This document shows positions 36,451 through 44,507 of a DNA stretch of 64,000 nucleotides, one piece after another. This DNA is from an uncultured Lachnospiraceae bacterium (GTDB lineage Bacteria > Bacillota > Clostridia > Lachnospirales > Lachnospiraceae): contig CALWLM010000021.1 in assembly GCA_944381515.1 (NCBI GenBank), positions 1-64,000 of the forward strand, in the 5' to 3' direction. A program made the translations under genes and the position numbers. Positions within the stretch are counted from its first letter, which is position 1. Every line of letters begins with the position of its first letter. The notes under the pieces were generated by a model. It searched no databases and had not been told where the DNA came from. It saw only the letters and a program-made list of their open reading frames with translations.

Positions 36451-38379
36451 TTATTCGCCCAGAGCATAGGCCGCGGCGCCCGCGCCGGCAATAATACCGG
36501 AATCGGTGCACAGAAGCTGTGCGTCGCCGGAAACGTAAACCTGGTTGAAATACTTGCCGTTGATCAGCTCGCCGGCAGCGTACAGGCCCTCGATGGGCGT
36601 ACCCTCGGTGGAAAGCACCTGGTTGTCATCGTTGGTCTTCAGGCCGCCGATGGTACCCATGGTGATGGTCTTGATGCTGACCGCATAGTAAGGGCCGTCT
36701 CCGATGGGGATCAGGGTCGTCTGGCCCAGATCCTCGTCCACGCCGTTTGCGCACATCTCGTTGTAGCGCTCCACCTGAGCCACCAGATTCTCTGCATCCA
36801 TGCCGGTGATCTCAGCCAGCTCCTCCAGAGTATCTGCCTTGTAGACATTCACATTGTCCACCCGGTCATTGTCCTCGATGAACTGGATGCCGTTTTCAAA
36901 GCCCTCGGCAGTAAAGATCGAGAAGATCTCGCCGGTTCTCTCCATGGCATCGGCAAAAGCGATGGAACGGGGACCATAGAGGGCGTTGACATTGAGAATA
37001 CGGGTGCCCTCGCCATCCACTACAAAGTAATTGGCATAATTGATCAGACCGTTTAAGGTATCCGGGAAATAGGTGGAATATCCGCCCACATCCACGCCGA
37101 TGGCCAGATCCATCCACCAGCCGTCCTCATAAACGTCGGCGCCCAGAGCCTCCGCCATGGTGATGCCGTCGCCGGTATCTGTCATAGCCGCCGTGGTATA
37201 AGGAATTACCCACTCGCTGGGGAAATCCGGGCAGAAGCGGGCCATCATTTCCTGGCTGGCAGCCCAGCCGCCGCAGGAAAGTACAACAGCCTTCGCATTG
37301 ACCGTCAGAGTGGAGCCGTCCTCTCTCTCGCAGAGCACACCGGTGATATTGCCTGCTTCGTCGGTCAGAATCTCCACAGCGGGAGAATTATAATAGATGG
37401 AAAAGCCGTCCTGGCTCTCCAGCCAATCCATACCTGCTACGATGTGATCCGCTCCTCCTGCCTCGCCGTCAAAAGCGCTGGTCCGGGTAGCCGGATAATG
37501 CCATACCAGGAAATCACCGCCAAAGCCGTCAGGACCTGCAATGCCCACACCGTGATCCTCCAGGAACTGAATATCGGAGGCTGATCTCTCGATCATGGCC
37601 CGAACAGCTTCATGGTCCGTCTCATCTGTCTTCACAGACTGATTGGTGCAGGACTCGAAATACTCCATATATCCGTCCACATCCAGATCGTAGCCTACAG
37701 CCTGCTGCTGAGCCGTGCCCACACCGGTGATAAAGCCGCCGGAATATTTGGACGAGCCGCCGGCCGCGCCAGCCTTCTCCACAGCCACTACCGTAGCTCC
37801 CTCATCCAGCGCGCTCATGGAGGCCGTCACACCGGCCAGACCCATGCCGACCACCACCACATCGGCGGTAACTTCCTCATCCTGAGGAGTCTCCGCAACG
37901 GCTTCCTTTAAAAGATCCATATTGCCGCCGGCCTGCTCGCAGGCATCGGTGACAGCGTTAATCACCGCGCGGCTGGTAAAGGTAGCCGAAGAGACCACGT
38001 CCACCGCCAGAGACTGGGTGTCCAGGATCTCCTGCGGGATCTGCCCCAAAGCAGCGTCGGCGATATTGCGGGTCTCGCCATGCTCTACAATCTGAATATC
38101 TGTAATCTCCGTATCGCTGAAGGTGACCTCCACCTTCACCGTGCTGCGAATGCCCTCGGCCTCAGCCGTATAGGTACCCGCCGTAAAATGCTGTCCATCC
38201 GCAGCGCCCTGCGTCGCCTCCTCGGTGGCGGCATCGGTCTGAGCCTCCGTCTGCGCTGCCTGGGTCTCCCCTGCCGTCTCCGTACCGCCTTGGCTGCAGC
38301 CGGTCAGGGAAAGGATCAGAATCAGGCTCAGCAAAAGAGCCGTTATTCTTCTCACTTCTCTCTTCATTCCTCTTCTCAT
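36451..38379 (-). CDS. Exported FMN/FAD flavoprotein reductase lipoprotein (fumarate/urocanate reductase-like)
   Basis: A 642-residue lipoprotein with lipobox LSLTGC (Cys28). A Gln/Thr/Glu linker leads to an FMN-binding domain (about 60-150) with VDVVSSATFTS, where Thr133 in the SSAT motif matches the ApbE-attached FMN threonine site. From about 172 comes an FAD-dependent reductase domain with VVVVGMGLAGVTAS and GGSSKYSGGF, ending in GLYAAGELING and GIIAGAGAAAYALGE. Related enzymes reduce fumarate, urocanate or other alpha,beta-unsaturated acids outside the cell as terminal electron acceptors. The acceptor here cannot be read from sequence. No heme-binding CxxCH is present. ATG follows GAGGAGGAGAAC. 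Confidence 0.87.
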   Translation of the reverse strand: MRRGMKREVRRITALLLSLILILSLTGCSQGGTETAGETQAAQTEAQTDAATEEATQGAADGQHFTAGTYTAEAEGIRSTVKVEVTFSDTEITDIQIVEHGETRNIADAALGQIPQEILDTQSLAVDVVSSATFTSRAVINAVTDACEQAGGNMDLLKEAVAETPQDEEVTADVVVVGMGLAGVTASMSALDEGATVVAVEKAGAAGGSSKYSGGFITGVGTAQQQAVGYDLDVDGYMEYFESCTNQSVKTDETDHEAVRAMIERSASDIQFLEDHGVGIAGPDGFGGDFLVWHYPATRTSAFDGEAGGADHIVAGMDWLESQDGFSIYYNSPAVEILTDEAGNITGVLCEREDGSTLTVNAKAVVLSCGGWAASQEMMARFCPDFPSEWVIPYTTAAMTDTGDGITMAEALGADVYEDGWWMDLAIGVDVGGYSTYFPDTLNGLINYANYFVVDGEGTRILNVNALYGPRSIAFADAMERTGEIFSIFTAEGFENGIQFIEDNDRVDNVNVYKADTLEELAEITGMDAENLVAQVERYNEMCANGVDEDLGQTTLIPIGDGPYYAVSIKTITMGTIGGLKTNDDNQVLSTEGTPIEGLYAAGELINGKYFNQVYVSGDAQLLCTDSGIIAGAGAAAYALGE

Positions 38380-38434
38380 GTTCTCCTCCTCATGATTCTT
38401 CCGACTCTGTCTGTCCAGAGTCTCTGTGATACGC

Positions 38435-38457
38435 TTAACATTATAAACGTATGTTAA
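38435..38457. promoter_or_regulatory. LysR-type operator over the reductase promoter
   Basis: TTAACAT (38435-38441) and ATGTTAA (38451-38457) form a perfect dyad of the T-N11-A class. It overlaps a minus-strand TATAAT (complement at 38440-38445) of the reductase gene. The adjacent LysR regulator is the obvious binder. Confidence 0.6.
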
Positions 38458-38489
38458 TCATTTTTCTAACAACTTTTTTTCACAAAATC

Positions 38490-38518
38490 TTAACTTTTTT
38501 TCTCTCCTTATGTATAAT
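38490..38518 (+). promoter_or_regulatory. Promoter of the LysR gene
   Basis: TTAACT (38490-38495), 17 bases, TATAAT (38513-38518). Strong match and ideal spacing, 25 bases before the ATG. Confidence 0.6.
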
Positions 38519-38542
38519 GGAGGGACAGGAGGAATACTACTT

Positions 38543-39439
38543 ATGGAATTTCGCAATCTTTACTATTTTCTCCAGGTCTGCGATGACAAAAGCTTCTCCG
38601 CCGCCGCGGCCAGACTCTACATCACACAGCAGGCCCTCTCCAAAAGCGTCAAGGCTCTGGAAAAAGAGCTGGGCAGCGAGCTTTTTGAAAAAAACGGGAA
38701 CAGCATCCAGCTGACCACCTACGGAAAGGCCATCTATCCTATCTGCCGCGATATGGTGCGTAATTTTGAGGCCGGCATCAAAAAGATTCGCTCCGTCACT
38801 CCCGATGGAGCCTCTCCCGTTCGCCTCACCACCGCCTATCAGGCTGCCGATACCCTGTCCTTTACACTGATCGAGGACTTCCACCGCGAGCACGCCGGTA
38901 TCCGCATTCACTGCGACGCCCTGCCGGATTTACCGGCGGAAAAGGCCGTCCTCGACGGAGAGGCGGATTTTGTGCTGGGCATCGGCATTCCGCAGCCCCG
39001 CATTCAGTTCGACAGCCGCCTCATCCGCGCGCTCCCTCTGTGTATCATGGTTGGCCCCGGCCATCCCCTCTACCCCCGGGAAATACTGCGCATGTCCGAT
39101 CTGGACGGGCTTACGCTGCACTGCGCCGGTCCTCAGTTCAAGACCTATCATCTGCTGCAAAAAAAGGCCGCGGATGCCGGAATCACACTCCATCTGATTC
39201 CCACCAGCGGCCATCTTTATACTACCTATCAAAATGTATTCGCCCGGGGCCGGGCTGTCATCGGCATCTACGGAAGCCAGGGCGAGCCGGAATTAGCGGA
39301 TGCACGCCAGATTCCCTTTGAAGATCCGGATTTGAACTGGGACATATACTTTTCCTGCCGCCAGGATTACCAGCGCTCTCCCGCCGAGGATGTCTTCTTT
39401 AATTATATCCTCAGCTTTGCCGGGAAGGAAAACTCTTAG
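38543..39439 (+). CDS. LysR-family transcriptional regulator
   Basis: A 298-residue regulator. The winged-helix N-terminus is MEFRNLYYFLQVCDDKSF..., with the typical ITQQALSKSVKALEKELG recognition region, followed by a periplasmic-binding-type effector domain. It is divergent from the exported flavoprotein reductase and probably activates it in response to the electron acceptor. ATG at 38543 is preceded by AGGAGGAATACTACTT, slightly long spacing. Its stop codon lies in the loop of its own terminator. Confidence 0.9.
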   Translation: MEFRNLYYFLQVCDDKSFSAAAARLYITQQALSKSVKALEKELGSELFEKNGNSIQLTTYGKAIYPICRDMVRNFEAGIKKIRSVTPDGASPVRLTTAYQAADTLSFTLIEDFHREHAGIRIHCDALPDLPAEKAVLDGEADFVLGIGIPQPRIQFDSRLIRALPLCIMVGPGHPLYPREILRMSDLDGLTLHCAGPQFKTYHLLQKKAADAGITLHLIPTSGHLYTTYQNVFARGRAVIGIYGSQGEPELADARQIPFEDPDLNWDIYFSCRQDYQRSPAEDVFFNYILSFAGKENS

Positions 39440-39456
39440 TTTCCTTCCCGTTTTTT
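39421..39456 (+). terminator. Intrinsic terminator of the LysR gene
   Basis: CGGGAAGGAAA (39421-39431) pairs perfectly with TTTCCTTCCCG (39440-39450), followed by TTTTTT. The 11-bp stem includes the last codons of the gene; the TAG stop is in the loop. Confidence 0.9.
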
Positions 39457-39502
39457 CTTCTTAATTTTCCTTCTTAGTTTTCCTTCTCAGTTCTCCTTCT
39501 TA
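39457..39502. repeat. 13-bp tandem repeat across the stop codon of the BASS gene
   Basis: Units CTTCTTAATTTTC (39457), CTTCTTAGTTTTC (39470), CTTCTCAGTTCTC (39483) and a partial fourth at 39496. The minus-strand stop codon of the BASS transporter (39487-39489) lies in the third unit. Confidence 0.75.
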
Positions 39503-40434
39503 TCCGACCACCGTCTGTAGATGTTGGCCAGGATCGCTCCGGATATATTATGCCATACGGAGAAAATAGCTCCCGGCACCGTAGCCATAGCCAGATCCGG
39601 AAATGCCGTACCCGCCAGAGAAGTAGCCAGGCCGGAATTCTGCATTCCTACCTCAATCGAAAGAGCCTTGGTCTTGGCCACATTCAGATGCAGAAGCCTG
39701 CCCACGCCAAAGCCGCAGGCATAACCCAGCAGATTATGCAAAATCACCACGGCAAATACCACTGCGCCGGTGGTCATGATTTTTTCAGCGTTATGAGATA
39801 CCACGGAGGCTACAATCAGGCAGATCGCGATAACAGATACGCAGGGCAGAATCTTTACCAGCTTCTGGGTAAACTTTCCGAACAGCTTATTGATTAAGAA
39901 GCCCAGAGCAATCGGAACGATTACCACCTGAACAATGGAGATAAACATGCTCACGATGTCCACTGTAACGGTAGTCCGCAGCAGCAGATAGGTAATGGCC
40001 GGGGTTAAAAAGGGCGCCAGCAGAGTGTTCACGCTGGTCATACCCACAGAAAGAGCCACATCGCCGTTGGACAGATAAGTGATTACATTGCTGGAGGTGC
40101 CGCCGGGACAGGTTCCTACCAGAATTACTCCGGCCAGAAGCGCCGCATCCAGGCCGAATATCTTTCCCAGGAGCCAGGCCAGCAGCGGCATAATGGTAAA
40201 CTGAGATATGCAGCCGATAATAATATCCTTCGGACGGGTAAACACCAGCCGAAAGTCCTCCAGCTTAAGCGTCAGGCCCATGCCGAACATTACGATCATC
40301 AGCAGATAATTAACCCAGCTGGTCTGAATCCAAAGAGACGTCCCTGGAGCAAACAACGCCAAAGCTGCGACAATCAGTACAATAATAGCCATATACTTTC
40401 CAAAAAAGTCGCTGATTTTTTCCAATACCTTCAT
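39487..40434 (-). CDS. BASS-family transporter (bile acid:sodium symporter/PanS-like)
   Basis: A 315-residue membrane protein with about nine or ten segments. Family signatures are FGMGLTLKLEDF, LVGTCPGGTSSNVITYL in the first crossing helix and LSIEVGMQNSGLATSLA in the second. The BASS superfamily includes bile acid importers but also bacterial transporters of pantoate or ketopantoate and plant carriers of pyruvate and 2-oxoacids, so a bile acid substrate should not be assumed. A T-box leader upstream indicates control by amino acid supply. ATG at 40434 has GGAGGAGAAAGAGT. Confidence 0.87.
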   Translation of the reverse strand: MKVLEKISDFFGKYMAIIVLIVAALALFAPGTSLWIQTSWVNYLLMIVMFGMGLTLKLEDFRLVFTRPKDIIIGCISQFTIMPLLAWLLGKIFGLDAALLAGVILVGTCPGGTSSNVITYLSNGDVALSVGMTSVNTLLAPFLTPAITYLLLRTTVTVDIVSMFISIVQVVIVPIALGFLINKLFGKFTQKLVKILPCVSVIAICLIVASVVSHNAEKIMTTGAVVFAVVILHNLLGYACGFGVGRLLHLNVAKTKALSIEVGMQNSGLATSLAGTAFPDLAMATVPGAIFSVWHNISGAILANIYRRWSDKKEN

Positions 40435-40518
40435 ACTCTTTCTCCTCCATGGTAAATAAATTAAGAGGCAGACACAGCCTTTCAGCCCGCATACCCATAA
40501 TCCCCTGTCTGTTACGAC

Positions 40519-40802
40519 AAAAAGACCTTTGTCTCATCAAGAGACAAAGGTCTTTACTCCTCTGCGGTACCACTCTTATTGCCGGCAGGGCCGGCCGCTC
40601 GTTCACATATCATGCAATATGGGATAAGATAACGATTATCAACCGTTCAGACTTACTGGATATTATCCATCATCAATCGTTCAGCCCGAAAGCTCAGAGG
40701 GGATCTTCACCGAATACTCCGATTGCCTCGCACCGCCCGGCAATTCTCTGAATCTTCGTATTTCGGCTACTCTTCCTCGTCAGCGCCGTGTCTGTTTCTT
40801 TA
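40519..40802 (-). ncRNA. T-box riboswitch upstream of the BASS transporter, probable Ile specifier
   Basis: On the minus strand the leader contains AGAGTGGTACCGCAGAG (core at 40564-40573), the T-box signature that binds the uncharged tRNA end. A perfect 15-bp terminator (40521-40535 with 40541-40555) and a U-tract follow at once. The 5' part shows Stem I features: GAAGAGTA, a CAGAGA bulge, a GGGCGGTGCGA terminal loop on an ATTGCC/GGCAAT stem, and GTGAAGATCCCCTCTGAGC. In the usual GAA-N-XXX layout the specifier is ATC (complement of 40702-40704), that is isoleucine. A GAT reading (Asp) is possible but less likely. Confidence 0.88.
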
Positions 40803-40808
40803 TGTGCT

Positions 40809-40837
40809 ACTTTACCACGGTGAAGAGCTTTTGTCAA
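40809..40837 (-). promoter_or_regulatory. Promoter of the T-box/BASS transcript
   Basis: On the minus strand TTGACA (40832-40837), 17 bases, TAAAGT (40809-40814) with an extended TG. It starts RNA about seven bases before the T-box leader. Confidence 0.75.
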
Positions 40838-40897
40838 GAAAGAATCCACCTCCTGCGCCATTTTTTGTATTCTTTTCCACCATTTTGGCCCGCCTGT

Positions 40898-41527
40898 CTA
40901 CTCCTCGATTTCTGCCTCTCTGCGATACTGTCTGACCCTGCGATGATACAGCGTCAAAGGAACCAGGCTGAGTATTCCGGCTGCCATGAAAACAATGGTT
41001 TCTGTACCAAAGCCTTCTCGCAGCCCAAACCAGGCGCCAAAGGCCAGGCACATTGCAGCCATATATATCCATACCCTTCGCAGCACCGCTGCATACGCCG
41101 CCCGGTCCTCACCGGTGGAGTGCAGCTCAAACGGGCCTTCTTTTCTTTGGCGTCCCACAATCATAATTTCTTTATTATAGGAACCGGGGCTTGTGGTGAT
41201 CTGTCCTTTTCCGCTGCCGTATGGCCGCCAGCGAACCTTTCCAATGGAGCAGCTCAAATTAATATTCTTATAAAAGACCTCATACCCCATTTCCCGCAGG
41301 AAGCTGCGGTAATCCTTGCTTTTGTTCCAGTCCAGATGTCCAACAAATTCAATTCGATATTCGTAAGCTTCCGGTTCACAGGATTCAAACTCATAAACCA
41401 GTCTGCCGGCCCGTACAAGACGCCAGCCTTCTTTGGCCATATGATTGAGCCATCTCTCCTGACAGTCCAAAAAACCGGCAAAATACCGCACCTTTTTTCT
41501 TCTGATTTTCTCTTTCTTCTGCTCCAT
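40898..41527 (-). CDS. DUF2812 domain membrane protein
   Basis: A 209-residue protein. The N-terminal soluble part (about 1-125, RYFAGFLDCQERWLNHMAKEGW, RIEFVGHLDWNKSKDYRSFL) is typical of DUF2812, followed by two C-terminal membrane segments (about 150-195). DUF2812 proteins are regularly encoded after PadR regulators and are thought to work with them in envelope-stress or drug responses, but the mechanism is unknown. Here it follows the PadR gene by 85 bases on the same strand. The gap contains three degenerate copies of CCGCTCTTATGATC. Confidence 0.82.
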   Translation of the reverse strand: MEQKKEKIRRKKVRYFAGFLDCQERWLNHMAKEGWRLVRAGRLVYEFESCEPEAYEYRIEFVGHLDWNKSKDYRSFLREMGYEVFYKNINLSCSIGKVRWRPYGSGKGQITTSPGSYNKEIMIVGRQRKEGPFELHSTGEDRAAYAAVLRRVWIYMAAMCLAFGAWFGLREGFGTETIVFMAAGILSLVPLTLYHRRVRQYRREAEIEE

Positions 41528-41612
41528 CCGGCATATCTCCTCTCTCCGCTCTTATGATACTCTCAATCTTGTGATCTTTCCGCTCTTATGATTTTCCGCG
41601 CTTGCGATCTTT

Positions 41613-41981
41613 TCATTGCTTTTTTTCGGTCTTTCCTCCCGGCTCCTGGCTCTCCGGCTCTTGCCCGCCTGCAATAATCTGTTCTGCCAGCGCCGTCAAT
41701 TCCCGCAGCCTGGCAAGTTCCTTTTCTGCAATCGTTCGGCCCTGGCAAGTAATCACGTACCGTCTTCTGCGCTCGTCATCCTCCCCCGCCGGCTGAATCC
41801 ACCCCTTTTGGGTCAGGGTGTTTAACGCCCCATAGAGAGAGCCTGCGCCCAGTACCAGCCTCCCTCCTGTCTTTTCCTCCACAAACTGCATCACAGCATA
41901 GCCATGCCGCGGCTCATAGAGAGCCAGCAAAATAAAAAAAGTCACCTCTGTCAGCGCTCCTGAACGTGCGTTATCCCGCAT
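41613..41981 (-). CDS. PadR-family transcriptional regulator
   Basis: A 122-residue winged-helix repressor. TEVTFFILLALYEPRHGYAVMQFVEEKTGG is the start of the PadR fold (helices 1-3), GAGSLYGALNTLTQKGWI is the recognition and wing region, and the C-terminal helix ends in a Gln/Glu/Lys tail. It likely represses its own two-gene operon with DUF2812. The promoter upstream contains two perfect 15-bp operator arms. The start context is weak (GAGGGGCGG upstream). Confidence 0.88.
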   Translation of the reverse strand: MRDNARSGALTEVTFFILLALYEPRHGYAVMQFVEEKTGGRLVLGAGSLYGALNTLTQKGWIQPAGEDDERRRRYVITCQGRTIAEKELARLRELTALAEQIIAGGQEPESQEPGGKTEKKQ

Positions 41982-42002
41982 CCTTCACCGCCCCTCCGTT
42001 CT

Positions 42003-42062
42003 CATTTATTACGTTTACTGTAATATTCTTTGCCTTCTTTATATCACTAAACGTAATAAATG
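42003..42062 (-). promoter_or_regulatory. PadR promoter with a perfect 15-bp inverted repeat operator
   Basis: CATTTATTACGTTTA (42003-42017) and its exact complement (42048-42062) are separated by 30 bases. On the minus strand the promoter is TTGACA (about 42061-42066), 17 bases, TATAAA (about 42038-42043). One arm therefore lies between -35 and -10 and the other about 20-35 bases downstream of the start. This is a convincing autorepression site. Confidence 0.75.
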
Positions 42063-42152
42063 TCAACTGCCTTCCCAGCTATTCTTTCCGGCTCCTTTCT
42101 CAGCCTTCACTCCTCCGATCATCCCTCCCGGATTAGCGTCCGCTAACTCCGC

Positions 42153-42181
42153 TTGACCACGCCGCAAAACCGCTGTATAAT
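42153..42181 (+). promoter_or_regulatory. Promoter of the COG0523 gene pair
   Basis: TTGACC (42153-42158), 17 bases, TATAAT (42176-42181). The start of RNA would be near 42188, about 110 bases before the first ATG. No clear Zur or other metal operator could be recognised by eye. Confidence 0.65.
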
Positions 42182-42296
42182 AAATTCCGCACAAAGCGCT
42201 GTTTATCGTGTTTATCGACCGTTTCGGCGTCATCCGGCCCTGTCAGGCTGCCTGCGCCGCAGTGATATATTTTTATTCCAGATAGGAGGACAAATC

Positions 42297-43481
42297 ATGA
42301 CAAAGATCGACATAGTCTCCGGTTTCCTGGGGGCAGGCAAAACTACTCTGATTAAAAAGCTGATCGCCGAAGCTTATTCCGGCGAAAAGCTGGTGTTAAT
42401 CGAAAATGAATTTGGCGAAATTGGTATCGACGGCGGCTTTTTAAAGGACGCCGGTATCCAGATCACCGAAATGAATTCCGGCTGCATCTGCTGCTCCCTG
42501 GTAGGCGACTTCGGCGCCGCCTTAAAAAAGGTGCTGGATCAGTTTCATCCGGACCGTATTCTGATCGAGCCTTCCGGCGTAGGTAAGCTTTCGGACGTAA
42601 TCCGTGCCGTACAGGGTGTGCAGCAGGATGCTCCCTTGGAATTGAACAGCTTTGTCACCGTAGTGGACGCTACCAAATGCAAGCTCTATATGAAGAACTT
42701 CGGCGAATTCTTCAACAACCAGGTGGAGAGCGCCGGCGCCATTATTTTGAGCCGCACCCAGAAACTCTCTCAGGATAAACTGGAAGCCTGCGTGGCCATG
42801 CTGCGGGAGCACAATCCCAAGGCTCCCATTATCACCACCCCCTGGGATCAATTAAGCGGCAGTCAGATTCGTCAGACTATGGAAAAGGACCAGGACCTGG
42901 CGGCAGAGCTTCTCCAGGAGCTGAAAGACAGCCATGAGCATGATCATGAACATGAACACCATCACCATGACGGAGAGTGCGGCTGCGGCCATCATCATGA
43001 AGGCGAGGAGCATGACCATGAACATGAGCACTGCCATGACCACGAGCATCACCATGAGCATGAACACTGCCATGACCATGAGCACGAGCATGAACACGAA
43101 CATCATCATGAGCACCATCATGAGCACGGCGAAGCCTGCACCTGCGGCTGCCATGACCACGAGCATCATCATGACCACGACCATCACGGCCACCATCATG
43201 CCGACGAAGTATTTACCAGCTGGGGCGTCGAGACTCCGCACCAGTATGAAAAGGACGAGCTGGAGACCATTCTTAAGGAACTGTCGGAGGGAAACACCTA
43301 CGGTACGGTTCTGCGGGCCAAAGGCATGCTGCCCACCTCCGAAGGAACCTGGCTGTACTTTGACCTGACGCCCGGCGAATATGAAATCCGGGAGGGAAGT
43401 CCGGACTATACCGGCCGTCTCTGCGTCATTGGCGCCGATCTCAGGGAAGATGCCCTCAGGGAAGCCTTCCATCTGGCCTAA
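42297..43481 (+). CDS. COG0523 (CobW/YeiR-like) metallochaperone GTPase with a giant His-rich insert
   Basis: A 394-residue G3E GTPase. The P-loop is GFLGAGKTT (9-17). IENEFGEIGID is switch-like, and the metal-binding CxCC motif is GCICCS (Cys63, Cys65, Cys66). Residues about 210-305 are an insertion with roughly 45 histidines, mixed with Glu, Asp and a few CxC pairs. The C-terminal CobW_C domain begins near EVFTSWGVETPH. Such proteins deliver or store zinc, cobalt or nickel. The His tract suggests storage or buffering of metal. ATG at 42297 follows TAGGAGGACAAATC. Confidence 0.9.
   Translation: MTKIDIVSGFLGAGKTTLIKKLIAEAYSGEKLVLIENEFGEIGIDGGFLKDAGIQITEMNSGCICCSLVGDFGAALKKVLDQFHPDRILIEPSGVGKLSDVIRAVQGVQQDAPLELNSFVTVVDATKCKLYMKNFGEFFNNQVESAGAIILSRTQKLSQDKLEACVAMLREHNPKAPIITTPWDQLSGSQIRQTMEKDQDLAAELLQELKDSHEHDHEHEHHHHDGECGCGHHHEGEEHDHEHEHCHDHEHHHEHEHCHDHEHEHEHEHHHEHHHEHGEACTCGCHDHEHHHDHDHHGHHHADEVFTSWGVETPHQYEKDELETILKELSEGNTYGTVLRAKGMLPTSEGTWLYFDLTPGEYEIREGSPDYTGRLCVIGADLREDALREAFHLA
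42930..43203 (+). repeat. CAT-GAG/CAT-GAC hexamer-like repeat encoding the His tract
   Basis: The DNA of the His-rich insert is a long run of degenerate CATGAG, CATGAC and CACGAG units in frame. It is prone to slippage, so tract length probably varies between strains. Confidence 0.8.
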
Positions 43482-43505
43482 ATCACAGAGAAAGGAAATT
43501 CTGAT

Positions 43506-44453
43506 ATGCAGAATACAGGCATACCTATTTATCTGATCAATGGTTTTCTGGAAGGCGGCAAAACCGAATTTATCCGCTTTACCATGCAGCAGGAGTACTT
43601 CAACGACGGCGAAAAAACTCTGCTCATCGTCTGCGAAGAAGGTGAAGAGGAATATGAGCCCGCTACGCTGGCCAAGCTCCACTCTGTAATGGTGACATTG
43701 GACAGTGAGAAAGATCTGACCCCCGAATTTCTTCGGGAAATGAAGAAAAAATATCGTCCAGACCGGGTTATTATCGAGTACAACGGCATGTGGCGCATGA
43801 GTACTCTGACGGAGATGAAGCTGCCGTTCGGTTATGAGTTGTACCAGATCATCTCCATTTTTGATGCTTCCACCTTCCAGCTGTATCTAAACAACATGAA
43901 ATCCCTGGTGGTGGATATGGTGTCGCTGGCCGACATGATTGTTTTCAACCGCTGTACCACCGATATGCCGCTGTCCATGTTTAAGCGGAGCATCCGGGCC
44001 GTCAACCGGGCCGGCGAGGTGATTTTCGAGGACGGTAAGGGCGAGCTGGTTCAGTTCGAGGAGGAGCTCCCCTACGACGTAAACGCTCCTATTATCGACA
44101 TTGCCGAGGATGATTTCGGCATCTGGTACGTAGATGCGCTGGATCATCCGGACCGCTACGATGGCAAAACGGTACGCTTCAAGGCGCGGACTCTGCGCAC
44201 GCCGGCCTTCCCCAAGGGCAGCTTTCTGCCGGGCCGCAACGCCATGACCTGCTGCGCCGACGATGTGGCCTTCATCGGCTTTCTGTGCTACTATGAACAG
44301 GCCAGCCAGATCAAGAGCCGTCAGTGGGTAACGGTCACCGCCAGACTTCGCTGGCAGTACTGCGAGGCCTATCAGGACGAGGGGCCCGTACTGTACGCCG
44401 CCTCCGTGGAAGACGCCCAGCCGGCCAAAGAGGATCTGGTATATTTTAATTAA
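43506..44453 (+). CDS. GTPase-like protein: CobW-type N-terminus joined to a TIGR03943-like C-terminus
   Basis: A 315-residue protein. The N-terminal part has a P-loop (GFLEGGKTEF) and CEEGEEEYEP but lacks the CxCC metal motif of the neighbouring COG0523 protein. The C-terminal part (about 190-315), with TCCADDVAFIGFLCYYEQA and WVTVTARL, resembles TIGR03943/DUF1980 proteins, which normally pair with a membrane permease in metal homeostasis loci. No permease is found here. It starts 24 bases after the first GTPase gene, so the two are cotranscribed and may work together in metal delivery. Confidence 0.72.
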   Translation: MQNTGIPIYLINGFLEGGKTEFIRFTMQQEYFNDGEKTLLIVCEEGEEEYEPATLAKLHSVMVTLDSEKDLTPEFLREMKKKYRPDRVIIEYNGMWRMSTLTEMKLPFGYELYQIISIFDASTFQLYLNNMKSLVVDMVSLADMIVFNRCTTDMPLSMFKRSIRAVNRAGEVIFEDGKGELVQFEEELPYDVNAPIIDIAEDDFGIWYVDALDHPDRYDGKTVRFKARTLRTPAFPKGSFLPGRNAMTCCADDVAFIGFLCYYEQASQIKSRQWVTVTARLRWQYCEAYQDEGPVLYAASVEDAQPAKEDLVYFN

Positions 44454-44507
44454 CCTTGGATTAACTCTTTCGGCGCCTGATTTCAAAAATATAACAGCCA
44501 AGATAAG

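Noticed and set aside
42852-43682. Long minus-strand open frame rich in Met/Val opposite the His tract
   Set aside because: It is the antisense of the CAT repeat; low complexity, no ribosome site, and the plus-strand frame has clear GTPase motifs.
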